Shown here in pieces: positions 53,364 through 61,446 of a DNA stretch of 64,000 nt. The translations under genes and the position numbers were made by a program. Below the pieces are notes generated by a model, which saw nothing but the letters and a program-made list of their open reading frames with translations, had not been told where the DNA came from and did no database searches. The stretch is from NCBI RefSeq assembly GCF_002174125.1, contig NZ_NEXX01000001.1:620001-684000 (forward strand), written 5' to 3'. This DNA is from Acinetobacter populi. GTDB lineage: Bacteria; Pseudomonadota; Gammaproteobacteria; Pseudomonadales; Moraxellaceae. How positions within the stretch are numbered: the stretch's first letter is position 1; the number at the start of each line of letters is the position of its first letter.

Positions 53364-54107
53364 TTACTGTAAGTGGAATGGTTGTTCTGCATAAAATGGA
53401 ACAGCGACACCATTTTCTTTATGCGGATAAAATTGTCCTGCCTGAACAGCTCTGATGACTTCTCTATCCACCCTGTCATCACCACTGCCCTGCTTAATTC
53501 TAGCCTTAATTTTACCTTTATCGTCAACATCAATGCGAATGATCATCATCGTATTGCTAACACGTTTAAGATCATTCTGACTTAAGCGAGGTTTTGGTTT
53601 GCTTTTCCAGGCTACACCCGATGCGTCGCCCAAATTACGTGGGCTATTATCCACTTGTGGTGCTGGCGTTGGTGCAGGAGCTGGTTCAGCCTTTGGTGCA
53701 GGTTGTGGTGTTGTTACTACAGCTGTAGTCGTGGTCACGATTTTTGTCTCAACCTGAGGTAACTCTGCCGGTTTTGGCGCAGGTTCCTTGACTTGCTGTA
53801 CCTTCTCTACTTTTTTAGGTGGAGGTAACGGTTTTTCAACAATTTTAACCTGTTTCGGTTTAGGGGGTTCTTTCGGCTTCTCAGGTTCTTTTGGCTTTGG
53901 CAATTCAGCTTTAGGCTTTTCAACAATTTTGACGAAACGAACATGCACAGGTTTTGGCGGATCGATCGGTCTTAATTGCATCGGCTTCATATAGGACAAA
54001 GCCAGCAAAACGCCAGCATGACCAACAACAACTGCTGCAATCGCAGCAATAATTTTCTGGTTCCTAGACAGCGGATGGGAAGATGATGCTACAGAAAGTT
54101 GACCCAT
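53364..54107 (-). CDS. tonB: Energy transducer TonB
   Basis: 247 residues. N-terminal membrane anchor (IIAAIAAVVVGHAGVLLALSY), long Pro/Lys/Glu-rich periplasmic spacer (residues about 55-150: KPKEPEKPKEPPKPKQ, KPLPPPKKVEKVQ), and a C-terminal TonB domain (LKRVSNTMMIIRIDVDDKGKIKARIKQGSG, VIRAVQAGQFYPH). Transduces the proton-motive force to outer-membrane receptors such as BtuB in this window. Short gap (47 bp) to exbB; one operon. A Fur-like site is upstream. Confidence 0.92.
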   Translation of the reverse strand: MGQLSVASSSHPLSRNQKIIAAIAAVVVGHAGVLLALSYMKPMQLRPIDPPKPVHVRFVKIVEKPKAELPKPKEPEKPKEPPKPKQVKIVEKPLPPPKKVEKVQQVKEPAPKPAELPQVETKIVTTTTAVVTTPQPAPKAEPAPAPTPAPQVDNSPRNLGDASGVAWKSKPKPRLSQNDLKRVSNTMMIIRIDVDDKGKIKARIKQGSGDDRVDREVIRAVQAGQFYPHKENGVAVPFYAEQPFHLQ

Positions 54108-54175
54108 TTAGGATGTCCTAATTTTGTAACGTAAAATCATTCGATTGATACAACCGGATGCATAAATTAAAGTGC

Positions 54176-54194
54176 GACAATGATAAATGAGAAG
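54176..54194 (-). promoter_or_regulatory. Candidate Fur box upstream of tonB
   Basis: GACAAT-GATAAA-TGAGAAG approximates three GATAAT-type hexamers as bound by Fur, 69 bp before the tonB start. The sequence match is moderate; iron control of tonB-exbBD is usual in the genus. Confidence 0.45.
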
Positions 54195-54234
54195 TGTTTT
54201 CATTTTCAACCCTTTTTTATAATTTTTTACTTAA

Positions 54235-54262
54235 TAAAAAAGCACAGTTAACAACTGTGCTT
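54235..54262 (-). terminator. Intrinsic terminator after purU
   Basis: AAGCACAGTT and AACTGTGCTT pair around a 3-nt loop; the plus-strand A-run (54236-54241) gives the T-tail on the minus strand. Confidence 0.85.
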
Positions 54263-54290
54263 CATTAAAATTATTGAAATATGATAAAAA

Positions 54291-55157
54291 TCAATCAAAA
54301 ACAACCGTTTTGTTGCCATCTACAATAATTCTATCCTCAAGATGCCATTTTACTGCACGGGCCAAAACGTTACGTTCAACGTCTTCACCCAGTTCACGTA
54401 ATTGTTCGACACTATAATCATGGCTGACCCGTTCCACATCCTGTTCAATGATCGGTCCCTGATCCAGATCCGCAGTAACATAATGTGCAGTTGCACCAAT
54501 CAGTTTTACACCTTTTTCATAGGCTTGTTTATACGGGTTTGCACCCACAAATGCAGGCAGGAATGAATGGTGGATATTAATGACTTTCATCGGCCACTTT
54601 AAGACAAAATCCTCACTGAGAATCTGCATATAACGCGCCAACACAAGTAAATCATTACCCTGCATCAATTCATCAATTTGTGCATAGGCTTCTGCTTTAT
54701 TATCTTTATTAACTGGAATCACAGTAAATGGAATACCAAAGTTTTCAACCGATTCACGTAAATCTTCATGGTTAGAAATCACCTGTGTAATTTCACAAGG
54801 TAGAGACCCTCGTGCATGACGCCATAATAATTCTAATAAGGCATGATCAACTTTTGACACCAAAATCCCAACTTTTTTAATGTCACTGACGCAGCTTAAA
54901 CGCCAAGTCATGTTGTAGCGTTCGGCAACATTTTTCTGAAATGTTTCAATCAATGCATCCTGTCGGCTAGAAAGATGATCCAGTTCAAATTCAACACGCA
55001 TAAAATAACGTCCGCCTTGCGCTTCGGTTGCATATTGATCAAGTGCAGTAATATTGGCACCCTGATGATATAAAAAACTCGATACAGCCTGTACGATACC
55101 GGGACGATCTTCACATGTAATCAGCAAACGTGCTGTATTTACTGTAGACATATTCAT
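54291..55157 (-). CDS. purU: Formyltetrahydrofolate deformylase
   Basis: 288 residues (286 if the second ATG, MSTVN, is used). N-terminal ACT domain (ARLLITCEDRPGIVQAVSSFLYHQGANITALDQY) and C-terminal formyltransferase-fold domain: VGILVSKVDHALLELLWR, VINIHHSFLPAFVGANPYKQAYEKGVKLIGATAHYVTADLDQGPIIEQDV with the catalytic Asn/His/Asp set. Releases formate and tetrahydrofolate from 10-formyl-THF, balancing one-carbon pools. Single-gene unit. Confidence 0.95.
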   Translation of the reverse strand: MNMSTVNTARLLITCEDRPGIVQAVSSFLYHQGANITALDQYATEAQGGRYFMRVEFELDHLSSRQDALIETFQKNVAERYNMTWRLSCVSDIKKVGILVSKVDHALLELLWRHARGSLPCEITQVISNHEDLRESVENFGIPFTVIPVNKDNKAEAYAQIDELMQGNDLLVLARYMQILSEDFVLKWPMKVINIHHSFLPAFVGANPYKQAYEKGVKLIGATAHYVTADLDQGPIIEQDVERVSHDYSVEQLRELGEDVERNVLARAVKWHLEDRIIVDGNKTVVFD

Positions 55158-55221
55158 TTTACTTTAAATTCACAATAATTTTAAAAAACGCGTTAGTTTA
55201 ACGCTTTTAACCAAAAAATCT

Positions 55222-55926
55222 TTAGTTTTTTATTTCCAATTCGCTATTTTCTGATCCAACATCTGCCAACTGAGCAAATAGATGCGAAGTTCCCATGGTT
55301 TCCAGTAACTTCTCATAGGTCTCACGACTTTCACCAATTAAATATGGCCCTTCCAGAAATACCATCTGCCGTAAAGCTTGCCAGACCCAGTGTTCCGAAT
55401 TTTGATCCCCACTCAAATGACCGGACATATACAGAAAATTGGCCCAGTTGGTTAGTACGATCCACACATTGATGATTAAAGCTTCAATCTCCGATGCTGT
55501 CATTTTCATTAATCCGGCATCTACAAAGCCCTGATAAATCTTTTGTCCTTGTTGCATGACACGACCTGCCAACTGCGGATAAAGCTGTTTAAACTCAGGA
55601 TTAGAATCCATTAAATGATGTACATCCCGATGTAAAAACCGATAAGACCACAACTGTTTGCTTAAAATCTGAAAATAATGAATTTTATCATTACTATTTA
55701 ACGGACGACCTTCTGGCACATTTAATAAATTAATAGTTTCTGTTTGATATTGCTCAAATAGTTCTTTAATAATCTCTTGTTTATTACGAAAATGATAATA
55801 CAGATTACCCGGACTAATCCCCAGTTCGGCTGCAATATGATTGGTCGTGATTACTCTTTCACCTTTTTCATTAAATAAGGTCAAACTTGCCTGCAAAATT
55901 CTTTCTTTGGTTTTTGAAACTTTCAA
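55222..55926 (-). CDS. TetR/AcrR-family regulator
   Basis: 234 residues from a TTG start (MKVSKTKERIL) backed by GAGG at 8 nt; a TTG 24 nt further upstream lacks any ribosome-binding site. Helix-turn-helix at the N-terminus: TKERILQASLTLFNEKGERVITTNHIAAELGISPGNLYYHFRNKQEII. The C-terminal ligand domain is helical and aromatic-rich (WIVLTNWANFLYMSGHL). Divergent from the coniferyl aldehyde dehydrogenase gene, whose promoter carries an inverted repeat; repression of that gene is likely. Confidence 0.88.
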   Translation of the reverse strand: MKVSKTKERILQASLTLFNEKGERVITTNHIAAELGISPGNLYYHFRNKQEIIKELFEQYQTETINLLNVPEGRPLNSNDKIHYFQILSKQLWSYRFLHRDVHHLMDSNPEFKQLYPQLAGRVMQQGQKIYQGFVDAGLMKMTASEIEALIINVWIVLTNWANFLYMSGHLSGDQNSEHWVWQALRQMVFLEGPYLIGESRETYEKLLETMGTSHLFAQLADVGSENSELEIKN

Positions 55927-56044
55927 ATGATTATTCCTCAAATCTGGCAATCACGATTTAAATAACAGATATTACGCATGTAAATGTTTTCTGTCTAACA
56001 TCAGTACATTACAAATTTGCTCATATTACACACATATTCATGAC

Positions 56045-56077
56045 TTGACTATTTAGAGCTTTTACTCTAAAAATAGT
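56045..56077 (+). promoter_or_regulatory. Promoter with overlapping inverted repeat (TetR operator candidate)
   Basis: TTGACT (56045-56050) and TAAAAA (56068-56073) are spaced by 17 nt. ACTATTTAGAG (56048-56058) is an inverted repeat of CTCTAAAAATAGT (56065-56077), so a bound repressor would cover both elements. It sits 33 bp before the aldehyde dehydrogenase start. Confidence 0.55.
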
Positions 56078-56109
56078 TCATCATCAATTTCATCTACTGG
56101 CATACCAAT

Positions 56110-57561
56110 ATGAATAACATCGTCAAAACAAGTAAAGCGGCGGAAACACCACCAGACATCCAGGCTATGTTCGATATACTGGCGGCACAAAAACTGGCGT
56201 ATCAACGTCATACCCTACCTAACGCTCAGGAACGAATCGAACGCTTATCACAACTGCGTCAGGTCCTACTTAAATATCAAGATGATATCGCATCCGCCAT
56301 TAATCAGGATTATGGAAATCGTGCATTTGCCGAAACTAAAATCGGTGAATTGCTGACCTGCGTCGAGCAAGTTTCCTATTATTCCAAACACCTTACACGC
56401 TGGATGAAACCGTCCAAGCGCCATATTAGTCCATTGCACCAACCAGCAAAAGGCTGGGTAGAATATCAACCCTTAGGTGTGATTGGTATTATTACGCCGT
56501 GGAATTATCCATTATTGCTTTCCGTAGGCCCACTAATCTGTGCACTCGCCGCGGGTAATCATGCCATGATCAAGATTTCCAGTGCTTCGGCACATTTTGG
56601 CAAACTACTGGAAAAAATTCTTGCCGAAATTTTTCCACAGGATCTGGTTGCTGTGATTAATGGTGGTGGCGCAATTTCTGATACCTTTAGTCATCTGCCT
56701 TTTGATAAAATTATTTTTACCGGCTCTACCGAAATCGGTAAAACCGTTATGAAGGCAGCCTCTGAAAATTTGGTTCCGGTAATTCTGGAGCTAGGCGGGA
56801 AATCTCCTGCCATTGTCCATCCTGAGCTTCCACTAAAAGATGCCGCGCAACGACTGGCAATGGGTAAATTATGGAATGCGGGTCAAACCTGTGTAGCACC
56901 AGATTATTTATTTCTACCACGCGGTAAAACCACTGAATTTGCCGGATTCTTTGAAAGTTTTGTGCAGTCGATGTATCCGACACTCAAAGATAATCAAGAC
57001 TATACCTCAATCATCAATGATAAGCAGTACCGACGTATCCAAGGTTATCTTGAAGATGCCAAAGCACAAGGTGCAGATCTGATTGAAATCAATCTCAACA
57101 ATGAGAATCTGGAAGAAGTCCGTAAAATTGCACCAACGCTTGTGACCAATATTTCACCTGAGATGCAAATTATGCAAAATGAAATTTTTGGTCCCGTGTT
57201 ACCGATTCTTGAATATGATTCAATTGATGAAGTTCTGGATTTTATCAATGCACGTCCTCGCCCCTTAGCACTATATTATTTTGACTATGATAAAGATCGC
57301 GCCGAATATATTGCGAACCGTACGCATTCTGGACATTTCGGTCATAATCAGGTGGTTACCCATGTGGCACAGGATGATCTGCCATTTGGTGGTGTTGGCG
57401 CATCTGGTATGGGTAAATATCATGGTCCGGAAGGCTTCTTTAGTTTTTCACATGAACGCTCGGTGATGTCTAATCCAAAATTCTATTCGCTGAAATTTAT
57501 CCTGCCACCGTTTAATAAAGCAGTACATAAAATTTTATTTAAAACCTTTTTACGTAAATAG
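56110..57561 (+). CDS. Coniferyl-aldehyde-dehydrogenase-like ALDH
   Basis: 483 residues. ALDH fold with GVIGIITPWNYPLLLSVGPLICALAAGNHAMIK, FTGSTEIGKTVMKAASENLVPVILELGGKSPAIV (general base Glu) and NAGQTCVAPDY (catalytic Cys), plus NEIFGPVLPILEYDS. The C-terminus (FSFSHERSVMSNPKFYSLKFILPPFNKAVHKILFKTFLRK) is the class-3/CALDH type with a hydrophobic basic tail that may associate with the membrane. Annotated relatives oxidise coniferyl aldehyde, but fatty aldehydes are equally plausible. Regulated by the divergent TetR protein. Confidence 0.87.
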   Translation: MNNIVKTSKAAETPPDIQAMFDILAAQKLAYQRHTLPNAQERIERLSQLRQVLLKYQDDIASAINQDYGNRAFAETKIGELLTCVEQVSYYSKHLTRWMKPSKRHISPLHQPAKGWVEYQPLGVIGIITPWNYPLLLSVGPLICALAAGNHAMIKISSASAHFGKLLEKILAEIFPQDLVAVINGGGAISDTFSHLPFDKIIFTGSTEIGKTVMKAASENLVPVILELGGKSPAIVHPELPLKDAAQRLAMGKLWNAGQTCVAPDYLFLPRGKTTEFAGFFESFVQSMYPTLKDNQDYTSIINDKQYRRIQGYLEDAKAQGADLIEINLNNENLEEVRKIAPTLVTNISPEMQIMQNEIFGPVLPILEYDSIDEVLDFINARPRPLALYYFDYDKDRAEYIANRTHSGHFGHNQVVTHVAQDDLPFGGVGASGMGKYHGPEGFFSFSHERSVMSNPKFYSLKFILPPFNKAVHKILFKTFLRK

Positions 57562-57600
57562 AGAACATCTGCTTAGATTTCCTTTATTGTTACATATTGA

Positions 57601-57640
57601 TTAAGACATAAGCTATTAATTGGGTTTATGTCTTAATTTT
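57601..57640 (+). terminator. Intrinsic terminator after the aldehyde dehydrogenase
   Basis: TTAAGACATAA pairs with TTATGTCTTAA around a 14-nt loop, followed by TTTT. Confidence 0.75.
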
Positions 57641-57652
57641 GGGCGTTGGACT

Positions 57653-57680
57653 TGCGTTTTAGTTCAAATTTTGGTATAAA
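57653..57680 (+). promoter_or_regulatory. Promoter of rpmB-rpmG
   Basis: TTGCGT (57653-57658), 16 nt, then TATAAA (57675-57680), about 88 bp before rpmB. Confidence 0.5.
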
Positions 57681-57767
57681 ACGCCCCTTATAAATGAGTT
57701 CACCCTGTTTTACTGACTGACAAGCCTTGCAATCGATTGTTGTTGGGCTTAATCAATGGAGTTCACC

Positions 57768-58004
57768 ATGTCTAAGGTTTGCCAAGTTACCGGCAAGCGT
57801 CCAATCGTTGGAAACAACGTTTCGCACGCAAACAACAAAACCAAGCGCCGGTTCGAGCCGAACCTGCATCACCACCGTTTCTGGTTAGAAAGCGAAAAAC
57901 GTTTTGTACGTCTTCGTTTAACCACTAAAGGTATGCGTATTATCGACAAATTGGGCATTGAGAAGGTTGTTGCCGATCTTCGCGCTCAAGGTCAAAAGAT
58001 CTAA
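57768..58004 (+). CDS. rpmB: 50S ribosomal protein L28
   Basis: 78 residues from [12 protein letters not shown] (GGAG 6 nt upstream; four-codon extension rejected). [21 protein letters not shown] and [13 protein letters not shown] are standard L28. Strictly paired with rpmG 12 bp downstream. Confidence 0.98.
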   Translation: MSKVCQVTGKRPIVGNNVSHANNKTKRRFEPNLHHHRFWLESEKRFVRLRLTTKGMRIIDKLGIEKVVADLRAQGQKI

Positions 58005-58016
58005 GGAGTCATTGCC

Positions 58017-58172
58017 ATGCGTGATAAGATTCGTCTGGTTTCAAGTGCTGGTACAGGTTATTTCTATACCACAACCAAAAACAAACGTACTATGCCGGAA
58101 AAAATGGAAATCAAAAAATTTGATCCAAAAATCCGCCAACACGTTATTTTTAAAGAAGCTAAAATTAAATAA
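58017..58172 (+). CDS. rpmG: 50S ribosomal protein L33
   Basis: 51 residues, [20 protein letters not shown] at the N-terminus and the usual [17 protein letters not shown] middle. It is the Cys-free (zinc-independent) type. AAGGAG lies before the ATG. Operon with rpmB, closed by a strong terminator. Confidence 0.97.
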
Positions 58173-58186
58173 TTTTGGCTGGATGA

Positions 58187-58214
58187 AAAGCGACTCACAT
58201 GAGTCGTTTTTTTT
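58187..58214 (+). terminator. Intrinsic terminator after rpmG
   Basis: GCGACTC and GAGTCGT pair around ACAT, followed by eight T. Confidence 0.9.
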
Positions 58215-58401
58215 CGCCGCTTATCTGACAAGCTTAAACTTGCCTCTACTCATCTCCCGCTAAAGTTAAAATTTTCTGTATTTACAGTTGATTATAAAGT
58301 GTCAATCGCAGCTAAATTTGATACACTCTAAAGTAATCAATATTGGCATTATTTATGCTTCTATTTAAAGCCCTTAACCCATCTCGATTAAGGAGTCGTC
58401 A

Positions 58402-60120
58402 GTGCCTCATGATGTAGATCTCATAATATTACTTGCCGTCGGTTTTGGTCTGGCGTTAATTTTTGGCTATATTGCTGCACGTTTGCGACTTCCTCCACTG
58501 ATCGGTTACCTGATTGCAGGGATCATTATCAGCCCCAATACACCGGGTATTGTCGGTGATATTCATCTTGCCAACCAGCTTGCCGAACTTGGTGTCATGT
58601 TCCTGATGTTTGGTGTGGGTATGCACTTTTCATTAAATGATCTGATGCAAGTACGCCGTATCGCAGTTCCCGGTGCCATATTACAAATTGCGGTCGCTAC
58701 ATTGCTTGGCATGGGCATGACCATGCTCTGGGGCTGGTCCTTTGGTTCTGCACTGGTCTTTGGCTTAAGCCTCTCCTGTGCCAGTACGGTGGTATTATTA
58801 AAAGCATTGGGCGATCGGGGTTTACTAGATTCGGTCAATGGTAAGATTGCAGTAGGCTGGCTACTGGTCGAAGATCTGGTGATGGTACTGGTATTGGTGC
58901 TTTTACCAGCAACAGCAATTCTGTTAGGCGGACAACCCATCAGCCAAGAATCTGCCAATGATAATATCTGGCTGACTCTCGGCATTACCTTATTAAAGGT
59001 TGCAGGATTTATCGCCTTTATGCTGATTATCGGAAAACGTCTGGTCCCGATGATCATCCAATTTGTGGCACGTCTGGGCTCACGTGAGCTATTTACCCTC
59101 ACAGTGGTCGCTGCGGCAATTTCAATTGCATACGGATCTTATGCCATCTTTGGTGTGTCTATGGCATTAGGCGCATTCTTTGCAGGGATGGTTGTCAAAG
59201 AATCTGCATTTAGCCATCGTGCTGAAGAAGAAACCTTACCTCTACGTGAAATTTTTGCCATTTTGTTTTTTGTTTCGGTCGGTATGCTGTTTGATCCGCG
59301 CATTTTGATTGAACAACCTGGGCATATTCTTGCGGTCGTCGCCATTATTATGATTGGTAAAACCATAGCTGCTATGGCACTGGTATTATTTTTCCGCTAT
59401 CCGATTAACACCGCACTGACTGTCGGCGCGAGTCTGGCACAAATTGGCGAGTTTTCATTTATTCTGGCAACACTCGGCGTATCACTACAACTACTAACAC
59501 TCGATGCACAAAACCTGATTCTGGCCGGTGCATTGATCTCCATTACCTTAAACTCGTTTGTCTTTTCTGCCATTGAACCGATTCAGAAATGGATTCGGGC
59601 ACGTTCTTATCTTGCCCGTCTATTGGAACGTAAAAGCGACCCTCTGGCCATGTTACCAGATGAAGTAAGTCAGGATTACCTACGAGATCAAATCGTGATT
59701 GTCGGCTATGGTGAGGTGGGACGTCGCATTACCCAAACCTTACAGGAACAAAACATCAAAGTGGTGATTGCCGAAGAGAATCGTGAAATTGTTGAGAATC
59801 TACGTGCTAAAGGCGTTGCTGCGGTCAGTGGTTCGGCTACTGAACCCAGTGTACTGATTCAGGCGCATATCATGCATGCCCGCTTACTGGTCATCTCACC
59901 GATGGATCTGGTCAAGATTCATCAAGTGGTCAATATTGCCAAACAGCTTAATCCAATGCTTGAAGTGTTGTTATGTGCAGAAAATGGCGAAGAAGCGCGC
60001 GCATTACGTGAAGATGATATTGGTACAGTCTATTTTGCCAAAGAGGAAATGGCGAAGAATATGAGTGCTCATATTTTAGAACAGATTCAATTGGCACATC
60101 AGCATGGTCATCATGCTTAG
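58402..60120 (+). CDS. CPA2-family cation:proton antiporter with RCK (TrkA-N) domain, YbaL/KefB-like
   Basis: 572 residues. The start is GTG (MPHDVDLIILLAVGF) with AAGGAG 6 nt upstream. About twelve membrane helices (LPPLIGYLIAGIIISPNTPGIVG; SCASTVVLLKALGDRGLLDSVNGKIAVGWLLVEDLVMVLVLVLL), then a TrkA-N Rossmann domain (IVIVGYGEVGRRITQTLQEQNIKVVIAEENREIVENLRAKG). Exchanges K+ or Na+ for protons under control of a nucleotide ligand. The shortened C-terminus (QLAHQHGHHA) ends on a TAG that lies in the repeat element immediately downstream, so the tail may have been altered by its insertion. Confidence 0.9.
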   Translation: MPHDVDLIILLAVGFGLALIFGYIAARLRLPPLIGYLIAGIIISPNTPGIVGDIHLANQLAELGVMFLMFGVGMHFSLNDLMQVRRIAVPGAILQIAVATLLGMGMTMLWGWSFGSALVFGLSLSCASTVVLLKALGDRGLLDSVNGKIAVGWLLVEDLVMVLVLVLLPATAILLGGQPISQESANDNIWLTLGITLLKVAGFIAFMLIIGKRLVPMIIQFVARLGSRELFTLTVVAAAISIAYGSYAIFGVSMALGAFFAGMVVKESAFSHRAEEETLPLREIFAILFFVSVGMLFDPRILIEQPGHILAVVAIIMIGKTIAAMALVLFFRYPINTALTVGASLAQIGEFSFILATLGVSLQLLTLDAQNLILAGALISITLNSFVFSAIEPIQKWIRARSYLARLLERKSDPLAMLPDEVSQDYLRDQIVIVGYGEVGRRITQTLQEQNIKVVIAEENREIVENLRAKGVAAVSGSATEPSVLIQAHIMHARLLVISPMDLVKIHQVVNIAKQLNPMLEVLLCAENGEEARALREDDIGTVYFAKEEMAKNMSAHILEQIQLAHQHGHHA

Positions 60121-60388
60121 GGTCTGTTGACATTTCATAAATGGATTGCGTTGTCGGCTAAAATTTCTTCAGACTAGGCACAAAGCGAAGGCAATGGCCA
60201 TTCCCTTGTCGAGCTTTGTAACGACGTATGGGGTAATTTTAGCCACAACCCTTCGGGACAGGGTCGTTTTTTGACACTACTGCGTTATGAATAGTTCATT
60301 TAGAATGACTAAATTTCACTATTCATGCCTTGTATTGCCTAAAAACGGCCACTGTCGCAAACATAGACGAAGTATCAACAGCCCCTAA
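60117..60388. mobile_element. MITE-like 272-bp element with terminal inverted repeats
   Basis: TTAGGGTCTGTTGACATTTC (60117-60136) and GAAGTATCAACAGCCCCTAA (60369-60388) are inverted repeats; the outer 14 bp differ at one position. Inside are two folded blocks: ACAAAGC...GCTTTGT centred on AATGGCCATT (about 60179-60221) and a roughly 100-nt hairpin (60257-60356) with ATGAATAGT and ACTATTCAT arms closing on TTTAG/CTAAA. No reading frame. These are hallmarks of a non-autonomous mobile element or REP-like palindrome. A TA or TTA target duplication is possible. No other copy noticed in the window. Confidence 0.65.
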
Positions 60389-60397
60389 TCACTTGAT

Positions 60398-60435
60398 GAA
60401 AAAATAAGGAGTACGGCATTTACCGCACTCCTTAT
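60398..60435 (-). terminator. Intrinsic terminator of the minus-strand gene at 60478
   Basis: ATAAGGAGT(A)CGG and CCG(C)ACTCCTTAT form a stem around CATTTA; the A-run at 60398-60404 becomes the T-tail on the minus strand. Confidence 0.8.
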
Positions 60436-60477
60436 GATTATGGATTTAAAGAAGAATAAAACTGATACAGAATAAAT

Positions 60478-60756
60478 TTAACTATAAAACTGTGGCTTTT
60501 GATCCAGCACATTTGCATGCCATTTATTCGCTTGATTTTCCATCACGCCATAAATCGCTGCCTGAATCATATGCTGTGCCACCATACCTGTATTTTCACC
60601 AAGTATTTTACGCACTTCCTCATTAAATTCGATTCTGACTAATGGCACATCTTCTGAATTCGATACTCTTAACGCCAAAGCACCATCATCAAGCTGAACA
60701 AGTTCAAGAATGGTTTCTTGAGTGCCAAGTAACTCTTTAAGTTCTTCAACTGACAT
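60478..60756 (-). CDS. Conserved small hypothetical protein
   Basis: 92 residues from ATG (MSVEELKELLG), with AGGAGG 6 nt upstream; a TTG two codons earlier is rejected. Cytoplasmic alpha/beta: TILELVQLDDGALALRVSNSEDVPLVRIEFNEEVRKILGENTGMVAQHMIQAAIYGVMENQANKWHA. No Cys or membrane segment. Family not recognised. The excellent ribosome-binding site and terminator show a real, well-expressed gene. Confidence 0.78.
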   Translation of the reverse strand: MSVEELKELLGTQETILELVQLDDGALALRVSNSEDVPLVRIEFNEEVRKILGENTGMVAQHMIQAAIYGVMENQANKWHANVLDQKPQFYS

Positions 60757-60858
60757 TCGCAACCTCCTGCAATAGAATTTATTGCCATCTATGTTTATCT
60801 CTGATTCTTATTAATGCGTCCAAATCTTTAGAATTTCAAGTACTATTTGTATATTTAT

Positions 60859-61362
60859 TCAGAACTCCACCATTTCATTACGAAAACCATCTATTAAATT
60901 CAACAACTCACTATGCCATTCACGCAGAATTTGTGTATCTGGCAACCAAGCCTGTGGACTTTGTGTGACCTTGATAATCAGGTTTGATGAGGTTTCCTCT
61001 TCCGGCTCAGGTGCAGCAGGTTCCGGTGCATATTGACACATGCGATAGGCACGGTTCAACGCTGCCAAAAAACCATCCTGACTGAGTTGTTTTAATACCT
61101 GAATTTCTGGAGATACCTGTCCACGCTCCGCCATATGCTGCTCGACATTTTGCAAGGTCGGACGAAATTCGGTTAAACGATAATAGCGTACTAACTCCTG
61201 CAAAAATGCCAATACCGCGCCTTGCAGATGAAATACTGCGGCTTCACGATGTGCCTGAATCTGCTGGACATGTTCGGTCTGCTCCGCTTGCTGACAAGCC
61301 AGACGAGCAAAATAAAGTTTTTGATTGGTACGGTCGGCATGATAACGGGCAACACGGGACAT
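60859..61362 (-). CDS. DUF6586-like helical protein
   Basis: 167 residues, almost all helical. MSRVARYHADRTNQKLYFARLACQQAEQ, HREAAVFHLQGAVLAFLQELVRYYRL, an acidic Pro/Glu linker at about 116-126 (PEPAAPEPEEE), then ITKV-like LIIKVTQSPQAWLPDTQILREWHSELLNLIDGFRNEMVEF. The DUF number is from memory. I know it as a conserved gene of unknown role in Acinetobacter and Pseudomonas. No operon partner; 84 bp from the helicase gene on the same strand. Confidence 0.75.
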   Translation of the reverse strand: MSRVARYHADRTNQKLYFARLACQQAEQTEHVQQIQAHREAAVFHLQGAVLAFLQELVRYYRLTEFRPTLQNVEQHMAERGQVSPEIQVLKQLSQDGFLAALNRAYRMCQYAPEPAAPEPEEETSSNLIIKVTQSPQAWLPDTQILREWHSELLNLIDGFRNEMVEF

Positions 61363-61446
61363 TACAGTTCCTTCAACTAAGCATTTCGTTTATTTTAAGC
61401 GTATAAATCGGGATGAGATAGTAAAAATACAATCCACATAAAATAA

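Noticed and set aside
58563..59366. Long antisense frames in the antiporter gene
   Set aside because: Typical mirror frames of a membrane-protein gene; no start signal or family features.
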